Below the pieces are notes generated by a model. The model was not told the origin of the DNA. It was given only the letters and a program-made list of their open reading frames with translations, and did not search any database. A stretch of DNA of 64,000 nucleotides from Toxorhynchites rutilus septentrionalis (lineage: Eukaryota; Arthropoda; Insecta; Diptera; Culicidae). The stretch lies in NCBI RefSeq assembly GCF_029784135.1, contig NC_073746.1, positions 142,294,556-142,358,555 of the forward strand, read 5' to 3'. A program made the translations under genes and the position numbers. The first letter of the stretch is position 1; every line of letters starts with the position of its first letter. Shown piece by piece: positions 35,100 through 46,377 of the stretch.

Positions 35100-35705
35100 G
35101 AGATCGAAGGAACTTCCTACAAAATAGCTGATTCCATATCATCTCAAAAAAAAGGATGATTGAGATATGTGTATCAAACGAACGAATTTGACTTGGAGAA
35201 CACACTATGTATTTTCTGCAATACACTCAATATCGGTATCAAATGAAATTATTTGAATGATAGAATACAGTACAATGTTTTTATTGTAGAGAAATATTCT
35301 AATGAAACAGATAATGTACTAAAAACTAGAAAATAAAATAAGTAAAAAAAACTTTTTAAGTTAAACGGTTTAATTGTGATAAAACATAATAATGTACTAA
35401 AAGCTAGAAAATAATTAGGCAAGTAGCAGTTAGCAGTTATCACACCTCTCCTTCATTAGTCTAGGACATTGATAAGACTAATATAAAATCGTGGGGCACG
35501 TTGGATTTCCATTATCCACAATTAGCGACTGCATCATATGTCTCACGATTTTATTTTAGTCTTATCAATGCCCTAGACTAATGAAGGAGAGGTGTGATAA
35601 CTGCTAACTGCTACTTGCCCAATAATTTTCTAGCTTTTAGTACATTATTATGTTTAATCATAATTAAACCGTTTAACTTAAATAGTTTTTTTTTACTTAT
35701 TTTTT
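35100..35705. repeat. Duplicated block including long palindromic MITE copy 2
   Basis: The stretch from about 35115 (AAAATAGCTGATTCCATATC) to 35705 matches 29305-29890. It includes the left flank (TGTGTATCAAACGAACGAA, ATCGGTATCAAATGAAAT) and the palindrome (35335-35705). Sharing flank plus palindrome means either one larger element or a segmental duplication. Confidence 0.8.
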
Positions 35706-36648
35706 AACCTCAAGAACCGCAAATTGTATATATGCAGCCATTCCACGTCAAACCGATATAGTGGTTCTCAGATTTTTGTGAAAAGTTGTTGTTTTGTTCC
35801 TTTTCGCAAAATGTTACACCCGTATTTTTTTATTTTTTTCATTAGGATGCCCACTTCCATTTTAGGGTGGTCCGAAAAAAATATTTTTTTCCTCTTGTTC
35901 CCAAAAATGATTTTTTTTAATTCAAAACTTTTTAACTACTACACCGATTCAAATGAACGACATATCTAATCAAAGCCAATTAGCTAGTCTTGTTTGAAAA
36001 CATACCATACTTGCAGGAAATTCGAATTTTGTTTTCATAATTATTGATTGTATTTGTTTTTTAGCGCTAACATGGTCTCGCGACCAAGGGCGCCATATTT
36101 TTTTATATTCTTTGTAGAAAGCTGAGGTTTTTATACATGACATACCTAAAAACCAGAGACGTGTTCTTTTTTTTTAATTTATAATTTTTAAAAGTTAACC
36201 GATGATCTAAATATCTGATTTTTAGATATATTATGTAAAAAATCCTCAGCTTTCAAGAAAAAATATAAAAAAATATGGCACCCTTGGTCTCGAGACCATG
36301 TAAAGTTTACATTGTAAACAGTAAAAAGGAAATACAATTAATAATCGCGAAACAAAATCCATGTTTTTGCAAGTGTAATATTTCTTCAATGTTTTTTTCT
36401 TATTGGCTTCAATTCGATGTATCGATCATTTGAATCGATGGAGTACTTCAAAAGATATGGATTAAAAAAAAAAGTCATTTTTGGAAAAAAGGGAAAAAAT
36501 GTTTTTTCGAACCATCGTTGATTTGGAAAAACCTAACTTAAAAAAGAAAAAGAACGTATCTCCGATTTCTATATCGTTATGTAAAAAAATCCTCAGCTTT
36601 CAAGAGAAAATATAAAAAGGTATAGCGTCCTTGGTCCCGAGACTATGT

Positions 36649-36850
36649 TGTAGCGTTGCCCTAACGGTCTTGGCTTTCTTTTTTTCATACAACTAAAACT
36701 CGACCAATCCTGTTAACGTGCAACTCTCGACTCTTTATTTTTCCGGAATTAATTCTACAAGCTAATTGGTAGAAGAATTAAAATTTCTGGGGAAGCGCTT
36801 GGAGTTACCCTGCTATATCGGCCGATAAATAATTATGCGCCGAGTAATCA
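36649..36850 (-). repeat. LTR of the small LTR element (3' LTR in minus orientation)
   Basis: Reads TGTAGCGTTGCCC at its plus-strand left edge and ends AGTAATCA, giving TG/CA borders. It differs from the partner at 38549-38748 at many positions (for example CCTAACGG versus CCGAACGG), so insertion is old. Confidence 0.7.
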
Positions 36851-37724
36851 AAAATGTCCCGTGTGTGTTGAAATGCCACGAACCGAGTGAAAACTTGAGA
36901 TTTGTTTCACTCGCACAAAAATAACAAAATTGATGTCAGTAAAAAAAAATGTAGACTCGGTAACAACAAAAGTTGAACAAAAATGTAATTAGAGAAGTGT
37001 TCGGTTTTCGACAATGATGATGCACTTTTGGAACTTGACGACAAAGCGCAAGGGTACTTTAATGAAATCAGAAGAATGGTTTGGCGAGGTATTCTCCAAG
37101 AATCTCTACATACATATATGGAGGAATTAGGGTCGCTTCATCCCCCTTACTTACAGAGCTTGTAATAATCTTGAAGATATTGTTGCAAGCAGATTATAAA
37201 ATAATGTAATAATTAGATAAATGTATTTGATTTTTGATTTCTAATTTTCAGTCATAGGAACTTAAATGATTTTTTTTTCGGTTGTACAACATTAAAACAA
37301 AACATACTCCCTCAACTCTGTAATTCCGCTATTCTAAATTGAATTTGAAATGACCATATCTCCTTCTTTAATTTTTCATTTCCGTTCTTAATTTAATTTA
37401 AAAAAGTAAATTCCTCTCTCATTATTATCTTTATATGACTCAACATTTTACATTTTCTTAAAATCCCACTTCAAAGTGTGTTTGTTTGAATTAGAATCAC
37501 ACCTGTTTAAATTAATGATAAGTACATTTCCCCATATTACAATTAAAGTATGGGAGATATGATTGTGTCTCTCAAAAAGAATAATCAGTTATTACAGAAT
37601 TGCTGGAAAATTAATGTTGGCTGCCATTCTATTTATTTTAAGTGTTGGATGCTCAGTACATAATAAAAGATCATGGAACGCGGAATCCGATTTAGATACT
37701 TTATGTTAACTTTGAATATTTTCC

Positions 37725-37812
37725 AAATATGACAGTCGTCTAAATATTGACTCAAAAATAACTGCCCTGCATCTAATACGATTATTTTCTTTGATGAATT
37801 AATTAGCTTATA
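37725..37812. repeat. Arm of an 87-bp inverted repeat (partner 39175-39261)
   Basis: GACAGTCGTCTAAATATTGA to AATTAGCTTA reappears inverted at 39175-39261 with few differences. The arms lie 1.36 kb apart, one inside the LTR element and one outside it. Confidence 0.85.
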
Positions 37813-38548
37813 AATTTATTTTGAGAATTTTTTTAACTTTAATGGTTTATGGGAAAGTTGATGGAATATCATATAGCTCCTATGTCTAGTATTACCGAGA
37901 TTAGTGCTCCTCTAGATTGTCACCTTGTTAGATCCGTATCGCAGTGAGATTAATGTCTATCCGGCTCACATTTGCTCTTCCGAGAACTGACGTTTGTTCC
38001 TGTCTTCCTCCTTTGACCAACGGATAGTTTACCATATTCGATCCGATGTAGATAGACATCTCGGGGCCACAGTCCAGCGAAAACATGAATCGTGAATCAA
38101 ACTTCTCAGCAGACAACGATGGCTCAACCAAATGAGCATCTCCAACTGACTCCGTGCGGGAATCATTTTTCTTCAACATGCTTTTCACTTTGCTGCTTAT
38201 TGTTCGATCGATCCGGAACAAGCGATTCAGTACCGGAATTTTTTTCTTTGGAGATCTCTACCAAAGGGGGATGGTTTTACTTGGCTCAACTATACTAATA
38301 ATTTCCCACATTTTTTTTTCACTACGATATGTTCATTTTCGAACGTCACTTCTTGTAGCGCATTATGCTGATTCATATTTTTTCTTTTTTTTTTCTTCTT
38401 TAACTGCAATATTTGTCTTCGCACATTTTCTCAACTAGGGATCCTTTCCGATTTCCAGATTATCTTCAAGGAAAGCAACACTTTGTAAACACCACGATGG
38501 GTGGGCTGCTGTCCCCACTTGGACAGCATCCCACCGGCTGTCGCCAAT

Positions 38549-38748
38549 TGTAGCGTTGCCCGAACGGTCTTGGTTTTTATTTTTTCATACAACTAAAACT
38601 CAACCAATCCTGTTAGCGTGCCACTCTCAACTCTTTATTTTTCCGGAATTAATTCTACAAGCAAATTCTTCTACCTTCAAATTCCTGGGGAGGCGCTTGG
38701 AGTCACCCTGCTATATCTGCTGATAAATAATTATGCGCCAAGTAATCA
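38549..38748 (-). repeat. LTR of the small LTR element (5' LTR in minus orientation)
   Basis: Partner of 36649-36850. Shares TTTATTTTTCCGGAATTAAT and GCGCTTGGAGT. Its plus-strand left neighbour carries the putative primer-binding site. Confidence 0.7.
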
Positions 38749-38852
38749 AAAAATGTTGTGATAAGGAACAAAATTAGCAATTTGCATGAAAATCTGAGAA
38801 CCACTATATCGGTTTGACAGGACAACATTTATGTTTCGAGAAATAGGAATTA

Positions 38853-39163
38853 CAGTAGAACCCCGATTATCCGCGAAATAGTCGGGCTAGGTCACGCGTA
38901 TAACGAAAATCGCGGATAACGCAATAAAGGGCTAAAATTGAGGTGCAAACACGGAAAAAACATATTTTAGCATGAAAACTATGTTTCATCTATACAGAAA
39001 TTATTGAACTATCCATCTGTGAGGTCGTATACATCAGTGTTCAGATAATGTGAAAGCCACGACCAAAACAAAAGAGAGTGACCCTACCACTCACTGACAA
39101 ATTTCGGGAAGGTTTGTAGAATTACTAAGGCACTCGCTTTCGCGGATAATCCGCACCGCGGAA
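38853..39163. mobile_element. pogo/Tigger-like MITE, copy 2
   Basis: Begins CAGTAGAACCCCGATTATCC preceded by TA and ends with GCGGATAATCCGC. Best preserved of the three copies. Repeated CGCGGATAA motifs near both ends are likely subterminal sites. Confidence 0.75.
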
Positions 39164-39174
39164 CAAAAAAAAAA

Positions 39175-39261
39175 TTAAGCTAATTAATTCATCAAAGGAA
39201 ATAATCGTATTAGATGCAGGCCAGTTATTTATGAGTCAATATTTAGACGACTGTCATATTT
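39175..39261. repeat. Arm of an 87-bp inverted repeat (partner 37725-37812)
   Basis: Inverse of 37725-37812; lies between the pogo-like MITE and a tail fragment of the satellite-bearing element. Confidence 0.85.
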
Positions 39262-39284
39262 AGTTAGTGTTGTCGAGTTTTGGT

Positions 39285-39461
39285 ACTAGGAATTTCATAG
39301 TAAAAGGTAAATTCAACGGGGTCGATTAGAAGATCAATCAATGAGCAGTTCTGCGATTGGACTCATGAACTTGCGCTTATTAAGAAAACGTGAATGTTTG
39401 AAGGTATTGATAACAGAAAACAAATTTTGGGCGGGACGAAGTTTGCCGGGTCAGCTAGTTT
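39285..39461. mobile_element. Satellite-bearing element, tail fragment (copy C)
   Basis: AATTCAACGGGGTCGATTAG to GGGCGGGACGAAGTTTGCC and GTCAGCTAGT matches the last 175 bp of copies A and D. The rest is missing. Its end is the most consensus-like. Confidence 0.75.
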
Positions 39462-39594
39462 GAAATAAAAATGTAATTTAACAATCATACATAGGTGTCC
39501 CTCTTTCCCGATTTTCCCCTAACTCTAGAGCAGTTAAAACTCTTACATATAATACGAAAAAAATGCAATCGGATACGTCATTTCTGGTCGTCTA

Positions 39595-39778
39595 TTGTAT
39601 TTTAGTGAAAATCCCAAGTCACCTTGGCACCCTTCTTCAATTTGACAATTCCCCAATATTTTTGGGTGGATTTGGGGGCAATTGGAAGGATTGAGTCTTT
39701 TTCAATGTAATCGCCCCCATTGTCACGGTACCACTGAAGCACCTCCCGACTGTAACGGTAGCTTGGGAAATCTACTCA
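39595..39778 (-). pseudogene. ITmD37E-like transposase remnant, catalytic part
   Basis: On the minus strand, VDFPSYRYSREVLQWYRDN and GGDYIEKD, then after a frameshift LNPSNCPQIHPK and YWGIVKLKKG, line up with residues about 238-290 of the intact DD37E transposase at 23579 (PDLASCHYS to PIEKYWAI). The residue matching the catalytic Glu is lost and the second Asp context has changed. A very old, dead relative. Only this short stretch was recognised. Confidence 0.65.
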
Positions 39779-42700
39779 AAACTTCCCCGGATCTTTGTGA
39801 GCCTGTGTTTGTGGTTTTGTATGAGAGAGTCAAATCCATTCTCACTTTCAATGTTTTATATTTTCAACAGTAAATCTGTATACTGCAATTCCGGGTTTGG
39901 TTGAAGTTTGTAATATTAAATAGCTAATCGCAGGCAAGGAACTCACAAAAGTGTTTCTTGCAACGATGGAATAAAATAGAAATGGTCTCTTGACTCTCAA
40001 ATCATTCATCGAGCTGTGAATTGATTGAATTGAATTGAAAAGGTTCTATATGAAATTGGCTAACCTGACAGATAATATTTTATATGCAAACTTAGTTAGT
40101 ATTTGGCCGCTACTTTCTAGTTACTGCAGCGCCTCTAGTTGTAGTGCCAAGAAGCGAATAACAGCGTTTTGATCTGGAAAGATTGTTTACTTACTCACTA
40201 GTTTTTTTTTTTGTCAGTTATCGAAGATGAATAAAAAGAGATGTGAAAAAATGCTGAACACTCACGTTGAAAACCCTGACCATGTTGATATCAAGTATGA
40301 TCACAAAGGCTCACAAATCGACTTTAAATACCGTTCTCTATCGTTACCGGGAAACATTGACGTAGGATGACGCAAAGCTAACTTAAACTTAGAAGTGGAA
40401 CATGGAAAAGTTCACCAGAAAAGCAGAGGAATAATTTTTCTCGTGTTCTTTCCTTAAAGTTCAGAAAAAAACCTAACAAAAATAGATGTTTAACTGATTT
40501 TGAAAATACAGATAAATTGGAAAAATTCTAAATGGACCGGACTTTAGGTCAGAAATCCACGAATTCTAATATTCTGCGTTTGTTGATTGTCAAAAATGTT
40601 TAGGATGTTTGAGGAACACCTTCCGGATGTTCTTATGATCTACAAAGTAATTTAGGATAGTTAAGTGACATTTATCTAAAAATAAAGTCTCTTGAACCAT
40701 TGTGGAAAATAAACTGTGCTCGTCTTAGAAACTTTTTTTGAAATTAGATGATTTAAAATATCGAAAATAAAACAACAAGTAATAAGTAAAAGAAACTATC
40801 ACAAAATCTGACCGCCCTGTCTGGCCAACGAAAGGGCAGATATGGAGGAGAAAAATTTATCTCGTTTGAAGATCAGACACGTAATCATGCCACTTTATTT
40901 TATTTGTACTCCGTTTAAGCAATGGTTTTTCCTGCATACCATTGCGATACAACGAAAATGCTTGCGCGTTTTCACCGAAACCGGTTAGTTTCTTCCCTTC
41001 TACCATCTCGGGGAAGAAGCACAGCAAAATGAAAACGAAGCATTCTCATATATTATAGCGAAATATTTTCGATTTTTTCTTTACGGTCCGGCGCCATTGA
41101 ACTCTAGTAGGCAAGTTTTGGGCGGAATGAGGTTCGTTTGCACTCAAATAGATTTCATTACCTTTTTGTCAAGCACCAGTTTCAACTTTGCTACGATGAA
41201 TAATTATTCTTATAAAACAATATTGTTTACGAATGAAGCTTTGAAACTAAATGAAACTAAATAGCACCTCACAAGCCTGAGTCGCCACCAACAAAATGTC
41301 CTCATAGCGATTACAACACAATTTATATATTGCACATATGGTCCCTTGGTATGAAACGGAGACAACAAAATAAAACACATTTATCTTGTTTATCTCGAAA
41401 TTACACGTCAATTTGTCTAGGATTTAAAGAATACTTCTACAGACTTGACCGTAAGAAAAACGAACAAATTTTAGCACTGTATTTGTGGTATTCCGAATAA
41501 CGGAGGAGTAGAAGTAGAAAAAAAAAATCCTTAACCCATCCTTTTCGCTCAACTCCTGATCCTGCTGCTGCGACTTCAATTGAGTGCGAGCTTACGAAAT
41601 GTCTTTTTGATTCCGTTCCATTGCAACTTTCGGAGATTGCTGTCCGCTTGCTATCCACTGTCCCTTTATTTCAATTACCCGATTATTCTCATCTGGCTGT
41701 CCAGGGAAAAAGGACGAAACACAACCGAAAAAGTTTTCCACCCGAAGTCCGTCGTTTTTTTTTTGTCCTTTTTTTACTGTCGAGAACAGAACGACATTAT
41801 AACAAATACATTTTGCGGCTATTTTGGTACCAAAATTTAATGTGACATGTAATTGATCGACTTTTATTGAAGGTTCGAGGTAAGTGAGGGTTGATTGAAT
41901 TTAAGACACCGTTTCAATGTACCAATGATGATTTATTTTAATGTTTCGAAAAGGCGTTTGTTGTCTGTGTTTTTTTGTTGAGAAACCTATAGTTTTATGT
42001 CGGTTTACAAGAAACGTAGTTCTCTGTGACCTTATTTTCCATTTTTACAGTCTATCATTAATCGAGGAATACTATATCCAGTTGAGGGGGAACCCCTGTC
42101 TGGAAGGTCGGAAAATTATGAATTGTGATTTTTTTTTTCGAATGTTGTGAATAAAGTGAAGTGTTCGGGTATTTTGGTTATTGTTTAAGGTATATTTGAA
42201 AATGTATTTTCCAATTTTTGAATGCACATGATTATTACGCTGTTGACAGCTGGATGCGTGGATGTTGTAGATGCTGGCATCATATTCACGAATATTCCAG
42301 AAGATTTCAAAAATCACTTAGCTTACCGCTTCGGTTGCTTGCTTGGAAAAAATGGTTATGCATACTGTGTATCAAATTTTGCAGGATATGTCAATATTTT
42401 CCCATGCCAAATCTCAGTTTGAGCTCATCTACAGTAGCATGATACTCTCCCTCGGCTTAAATTATTCAAACTGGGATTCCTCAAACGTTTTCCTCTTTCT
42501 CAAGTCCGAGAAACGAGTTGACTAGTTCATCAAATTTATTTTCATCTTTCATGTATTCTTTGGTTTCCTCTTTCGTATGGATAACGACATTGTCTGAAAT
42601 GAATATTGTTTCCGACGACAATTTGAGCAAAAAATGAATAAAAGAGACCTCTGAAGTCCATGCAATCAATTGTGAAAGGTGCGAAAGCTCTGCTGGCCTT

Positions 42701-43162
42701 ACCAGCTGCACAATTTTTTACCTAACGATAGGGAAGGTTGACTGTCCCGACCCCCTAAAATGCAACGGCCATTTATCACATAAAATTTCTGGTTTATTGA
42801 CGACTTCGGCATTGGAATATGTAGTATGACTCTTAAACTAGGTTTTCTACTGGTCGTTATGGTTCGTAAGTGTAGAAAAGGGAGAAAAGAGGTCATGTCG
42901 AAAGTGCCCTTTTTCGACACATTCAAAAATGATAGTTCTAATCCGACCTCCCATGGTCCTGATCCAACCATCATTTTTTTTTCAGCAGTTCTAGTTGTTT
43001 TGAATTTCTTCGAATGAGTACAAAGACCGGAACAGGTTGATACGATTCGTGGTTATTTGGTCAACGTGAAACCAAAAAATATGGCTGTCTTGGGTTAGTC
43101 ATAAATAGACCACTTCGTTAGATCATTCAATAAATGTGTCGCCAAAACGCATTCTGATCTTA
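39779..43162. other. No gene recognised
   Basis: Mostly AT-rich. Short frames (60-91 codons) occur on both strands at 41437-43017, some GC-richer, but none has a domain. No terminal repeats spotted. May include host intron or intergenic DNA. Confidence 0.35.
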
Positions 43163-43411
43163 TCAGTCGGAACAAGACAAGAAGATCTCGAATGTGCAAA
43201 TAGAATAGTCTTCGTGAGTCTTCACCGCATTGATGAAAAATTTCCAACTCATGTAATGCTCTGTTAGAGCTTTCAGACCGTCTTGCAGTCTGCTGGCCAG
43301 AGGACTGATCACGCGACCCTTATACAAAATTGCGGTATCATCGGCAAGTAGGGAAAATATTCCATCACCGGGAAGCGATGGGATGTCCGCAGTACCCATC
43401 TTACAACACAC
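43163..43411 (-). pseudogene. Jockey-type LINE reverse transcriptase fragment
   Basis: The minus frame encodes GDGIFSLLADDTAILYKGRV followed by LQDGLKALTEHYMSWKFFIN. LADDTAI corresponds to the catalytic FADDTAI box and the following helix to the RT palm/thumb of jockey-clade LINEs. Only about 80 codons survive, in one frame. The rest of the element is gone; a pogo-like fragment follows. Confidence 0.75.
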
Positions 43412-43424
43412 GACCTCATGTGTT

Positions 43425-43575
43425 CACCAGTGGTCAGAAAATGTGAACGCCATGACCAAAAACAAAAGACATGAGCCAACCACTCACTGACAAATTCCGG
43501 GAAGACCTATAGATTTACTATGAAACTTGTTGTCGCGAATAATCCGCTCGCTGATAATCGGGGTTCTATTGTGTA
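43425..43575. mobile_element. pogo/Tigger-like MITE, 3' half (copy 3)
   Basis: CCAACCACTCACTGACAAAT and GATAATCGGGGTTCTATTGT match the right half of copies 1 and 2. The left half is absent. Confidence 0.7.
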
Positions 43576-43945
43576 AGGCATTCAAAGACGGCCTAGAAGA
43601 AATGGACGATTTGTCACGTCAAGAACGACCGTCACCCTCTTCAACTGATGAAAACATCGACAAAATGAAAGGAGTGGTACTCGGAAATCGTCATTTATGT
43701 TTGAGAGACCTAGCCCGCGAATTAAATATCCCTCACGAGACCTTTCGTCATACTTTGGCAATCAAGTGGCTGGAAACATGCTTGAACGATCAAATTCTGA
43801 TCCCACGTTCATCCAAAGCATAATTACTGGCGACGAGACAGGCGAGTGATTTTTTCCTATTTCCGAAACTCAAATTACTGCTTCATGTGTCCTGTTTTGA
43901 CAGCAAAAACGAATCCGCTGCGTGAACTGAAGGTAATTCCTGTAA
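43567..43945 (+). pseudogene. mariner transposase, internally deleted
   Basis: FKDGLEEMDDLSRQERPS and TDENIDKMKGVVLGNRHL correspond to the linker and second HTH of mariner transposases. After a frame change comes ITGDET (first catalytic Asp), then an abrupt jump to SDFFLFPKLKLLL and ELKVIPV from the C-terminus. The central DDE core is deleted. A different family from 11108-11707. Confidence 0.75.
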
Positions 43946-44075
43946 GTATATTGCTTTAGAAGGGGCCTATTTTATTACATAAATAATATAAATTACTTAA
44001 TTCAATATAAACTCGAAGATAATTAAATCATTTCTGAACACATATTCTCGGTACGTACATGACAGAGTGTATTAT

Positions 44076-44500
44076 ATTAGGTGTACCGGTAAGTTTCTTC
44101 GGTTTTACAACAGATGGCGTAACTTGATTATTATTGCAGTGAATCAAATTTCCAGACATTCGTTGAAAATCTACTGTCATTGCGCGTCTTTTTCAGTATA
44201 TGTCAAATAGTTGAAGCGTAAACAACATAGTTTTTTTTTGCCACTTCGAATATGTCAGATTTCGAACCAACGAGAGTGTTTTTGCGGGGAGTGTTACTTC
44301 ATTACTTCAATATGAAGAAAAGGCTGCGGAAAGTCATCGCATTTTGGTGGAAGTTTATGGTGACCATGCTTCAACTTAGCAAACGTGTCAAACGTGGTTT
44401 GCACGGTTTAAAAATGGTAATTTTGACTTGGAAGAGGAAGAAGGTTCCGGACCGCTTGAAGAATTGGATGCTCTACTCGATCAAGATCCGATCCTTTTTG
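44076..44500 (+). pseudogene. mariner element 5' part: TIR plus transposase N-terminus, frameshifted
   Basis: TTAGGTGTACCGGTAAGTTT, preceded by TA, resembles a mariner TIR. The frame at 44252 begins MSDFEPTRVFLRGVLLHYFN, like the mariner N-terminal DNA-binding domain. It continues only with frame changes (AAESHRILVEVYGDHA, then RFKNGNFDLEEEEG, then ELDALLDQDP). The catalytic domain and right TIR are absent. Confidence 0.75.
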
Positions 44501-44889
44501 AGTTTATGTCTATATATCAATTATATCTTCTTTTTTTTCAAATAAATACCAACAACGCCTAAAAATAAACATTAGCAATATCACAGAAACACGCACAGTC
44601 CAGAGTACACAAATTACGATTTTTCGCGCGAGTATAGGAGTGTTAAGTTCGATCTTGGAGGCTTTTCTAGCACATTTTCTTCCCCCAGTAATTAACAAAA
44701 ATTTAATTCCATATAAAAATTCTATCTAATCTAACGATATCAATGCCAGGACATGTTTAGCTGTGAAAAAGCTGGTTCAACTAGGTGAACGGTTAAAGAC
44801 TGAGGCGTTGCCCATCTCTAATCTCCATGGTTATGTACCTTATCTGTTCTCACATGTTTTTTTTTGGTGACGGCCAAGGTGAGTCGATG
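44501..44889. other. No gene recognised
   Basis: AT-rich with T-runs; a 62-codon minus frame lacks any motif. Confidence 0.35.
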
Positions 44890-45105
44890 TATATTACGAA
44901 TTGTTCTGCATAATTCGAGAATTTATCAAGCAAATGGAATCAAAGGGGAGGCTGCCATACAAATGAAACACAAATTTCTGCATAACTCGAGAGCTAATCA
45001 AGCAAATCGAGCCAAATTTGGGATGGGATGGTTTTTGGGTACGAGAAATGTTTCTATGATGGTATGACACCCCTCTCTCATCTGGAATGGAGAGGGGGTC
45101 CCATA
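44890..45105. repeat. Satellite-bearing element, middle fragment (copy E)
   Basis: About 1.5 units of the copy A internal satellite (ACAAATGAAACACAAATTTC at about 44960, TTTGGGATGGGATGG, CTCTCTCATCTGG). Neither element end is present. Confidence 0.7.
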
Positions 45106-45111
45106 AAAATA

Positions 45112-46055
45112 CAGCGCGGACTCGATTATATACAGTTTTTAATATCTTTTCATTGTATTTAATTGAATCCTGTATAAAATCGAGTCAAAAATTATTTTTC
45201 TTTATTAGTTTTTTTTTGCATGTATTTTTCGTTTATTGAAAATAAAAGAGTAATTTGACTTTTTGATTTTGACCCTTAAAGTCAGAAAACACCAAAAAAA
45301 TTATCCAAATCCACTCAGGAGGTGATAGACGATCATATTTGATGAAAAAATTCCTCCTACGCATATGTTCGAATTTCAACAATGACAGAGTTATAGAACT
45401 TTTTTTTTGTTTCGGACTCTGTTGCCTCAAACTGACTCTACATTAAAAAGTACGCTACGGAAGACGATTCTGTTGAAAGCTGAGAAAATTTTGTACAGGA
45501 TATAGTAGTGGAACAACTAAATTAGTAGAATTTAATAACACTGTGGAAGTGAAACACTCACAAGTTAATAATTTTGAATGTGTTATCATTAATTTTATCC
45601 TAAAAATTTATATTAAACTAGATTGTTTCTATCAATTAAATTGATGTTCTTTAACCGATCTACAATTTGTTCTTTTTGTGGAGGCGATCTGGCGTAGTGA
45701 TAACAACCATCACGCTAAAGGTCACTAGTTCAATTCTCACTCCCTACATTCTTCCAAAAATGGAAGTAAAAGTGACGAACCAGCCAAATGAGTTGAAAGT
45801 CACTATAATACAGATAAAAATTTGTTCTTTGACGCACAACTTGTATCTTTCTTTATTTGGCTGCAATATCGATATAAACAATTCCTGGTGAAAATTCAAG
45901 CAAAATCTTCAAAAATCATGATATGCTAGCCACTTAAATTTCATTTTAACGTTGCAAAGTTACATTTTTGCTTGAAATAAGTCATATCTGAAATGTAAAA
46001 TTTTTGTTTTTTTTTCAAACTGTATATAATCTTGTCCAAAATTGTATATAATCGA
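45112..46055. mobile_element. DNA element with GCGCGGACTCG end, copy 2
   Basis: Left end GCGCGGACTCGATTATATAC with a nearby inverse (AAAATCGAGTC at about 45176). Right end has ACTGTATATAATCTTGTCC and TTGTATATAATCG (46018-46055), a degraded inverse. Body shared with 26793-27170. A SINE lies inside. Confidence 0.5.
45683..45815 (+). mobile_element. tRNA-derived SINE, second family, copy 1
   Basis: GGCGATCTGGCGTAGTGATA gives a degenerate A box and AGTTCAATTCTCACTCC a B-box-like region. The tail AAAAATGGAAGTAAAAGTGA to CACTATAATAC matches 46076-46213. Distinct from the SINE at 4269. Confidence 0.7.
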
Positions 46056-46072
46056 AACATATATATGTGGAG

Positions 46073-46213
46073 CCGATCTGGCGTAATGGTAACATCCACA
46101 CCTCTCACGCAGAGATCACGAGTTCAATTCTCACTCCCGACATTATTCCAAAAATGGAAGTAAAAGTGACGAACCAGCCGAAATGTGTTGAAAATCACTA
46201 TAATAGAAAACAA
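46073..46213 (+). mobile_element. tRNA-derived SINE, second family, copy 2
   Basis: GGAGCCGATCTGGCGTAATG, then GAGTTCAATTCTCACTCCCG (B box) and AAAAATGGAAGTAAAAGTGA. Better preserved head than the copy 390 bp upstream. No clear target duplication. Confidence 0.75.
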
Positions 46214-46221
46214 AAAACAGG

Positions 46222-46320
46222 AAGTGGGTTTTATCTATGGTATAACCGCAAGGGTGACGTAGGACTATCGTTGATTTAGACATCATTTGTATGAAGTTGA
46301 ATCTGAATTCATTCTGAATG
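46222..46320. repeat. Short repeat with hairpin, copy 2 (pair of 13318-13400)
   Basis: GTGGGTTTTATCTATGGTAT then AACCGCAAGGGTGACGTAGG matches 13319-13362 with several changes, leaving the hairpin weaker. Confidence 0.6.
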
Positions 46321-46377
46321 AATGAATATTTGGAGAACTTCGAAAACGAGAGCGTTACGTTGGAGGCACAAGGTTTT

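Larger units (their letters stand above)
36649..38748 (-). mobile_element. Small degenerate LTR retrotransposon (about 2.1 kb)
   Basis: Two direct repeats of about 200 bp flank a 1.7-kb interior. On the minus strand the upstream LTR ends in GCTACA and is followed by ATTGGCGACAGCCGGTGGGA, a plausible tRNA primer-binding site. That sets the element in minus orientation. The interior lacks recognisable Gag, RT or integrase. One 97-codon minus frame (38221-37928) contains FSLDCGPEMSIY, weakly like a decayed aspartic-protease motif. Target duplication not resolved because of an A-run at one edge. Confidence 0.65.
35735..38823. mobile_element. Long-TIR foldback element, copy 2, split by an LTR element
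   Basis: The left end (CCATTCCACGTCAAACCGAT, about 35736) and right end (ACCACTATATCGGTTTGACA, ending about 38820) match the foldback family of 9787-10882. Internal GCGCCATATTTTTTTATA and CTTGGTCYCGAGACCATG blocks are repeated in both orientations. A small LTR element (36649-38748) sits inside. Confidence 0.65.
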
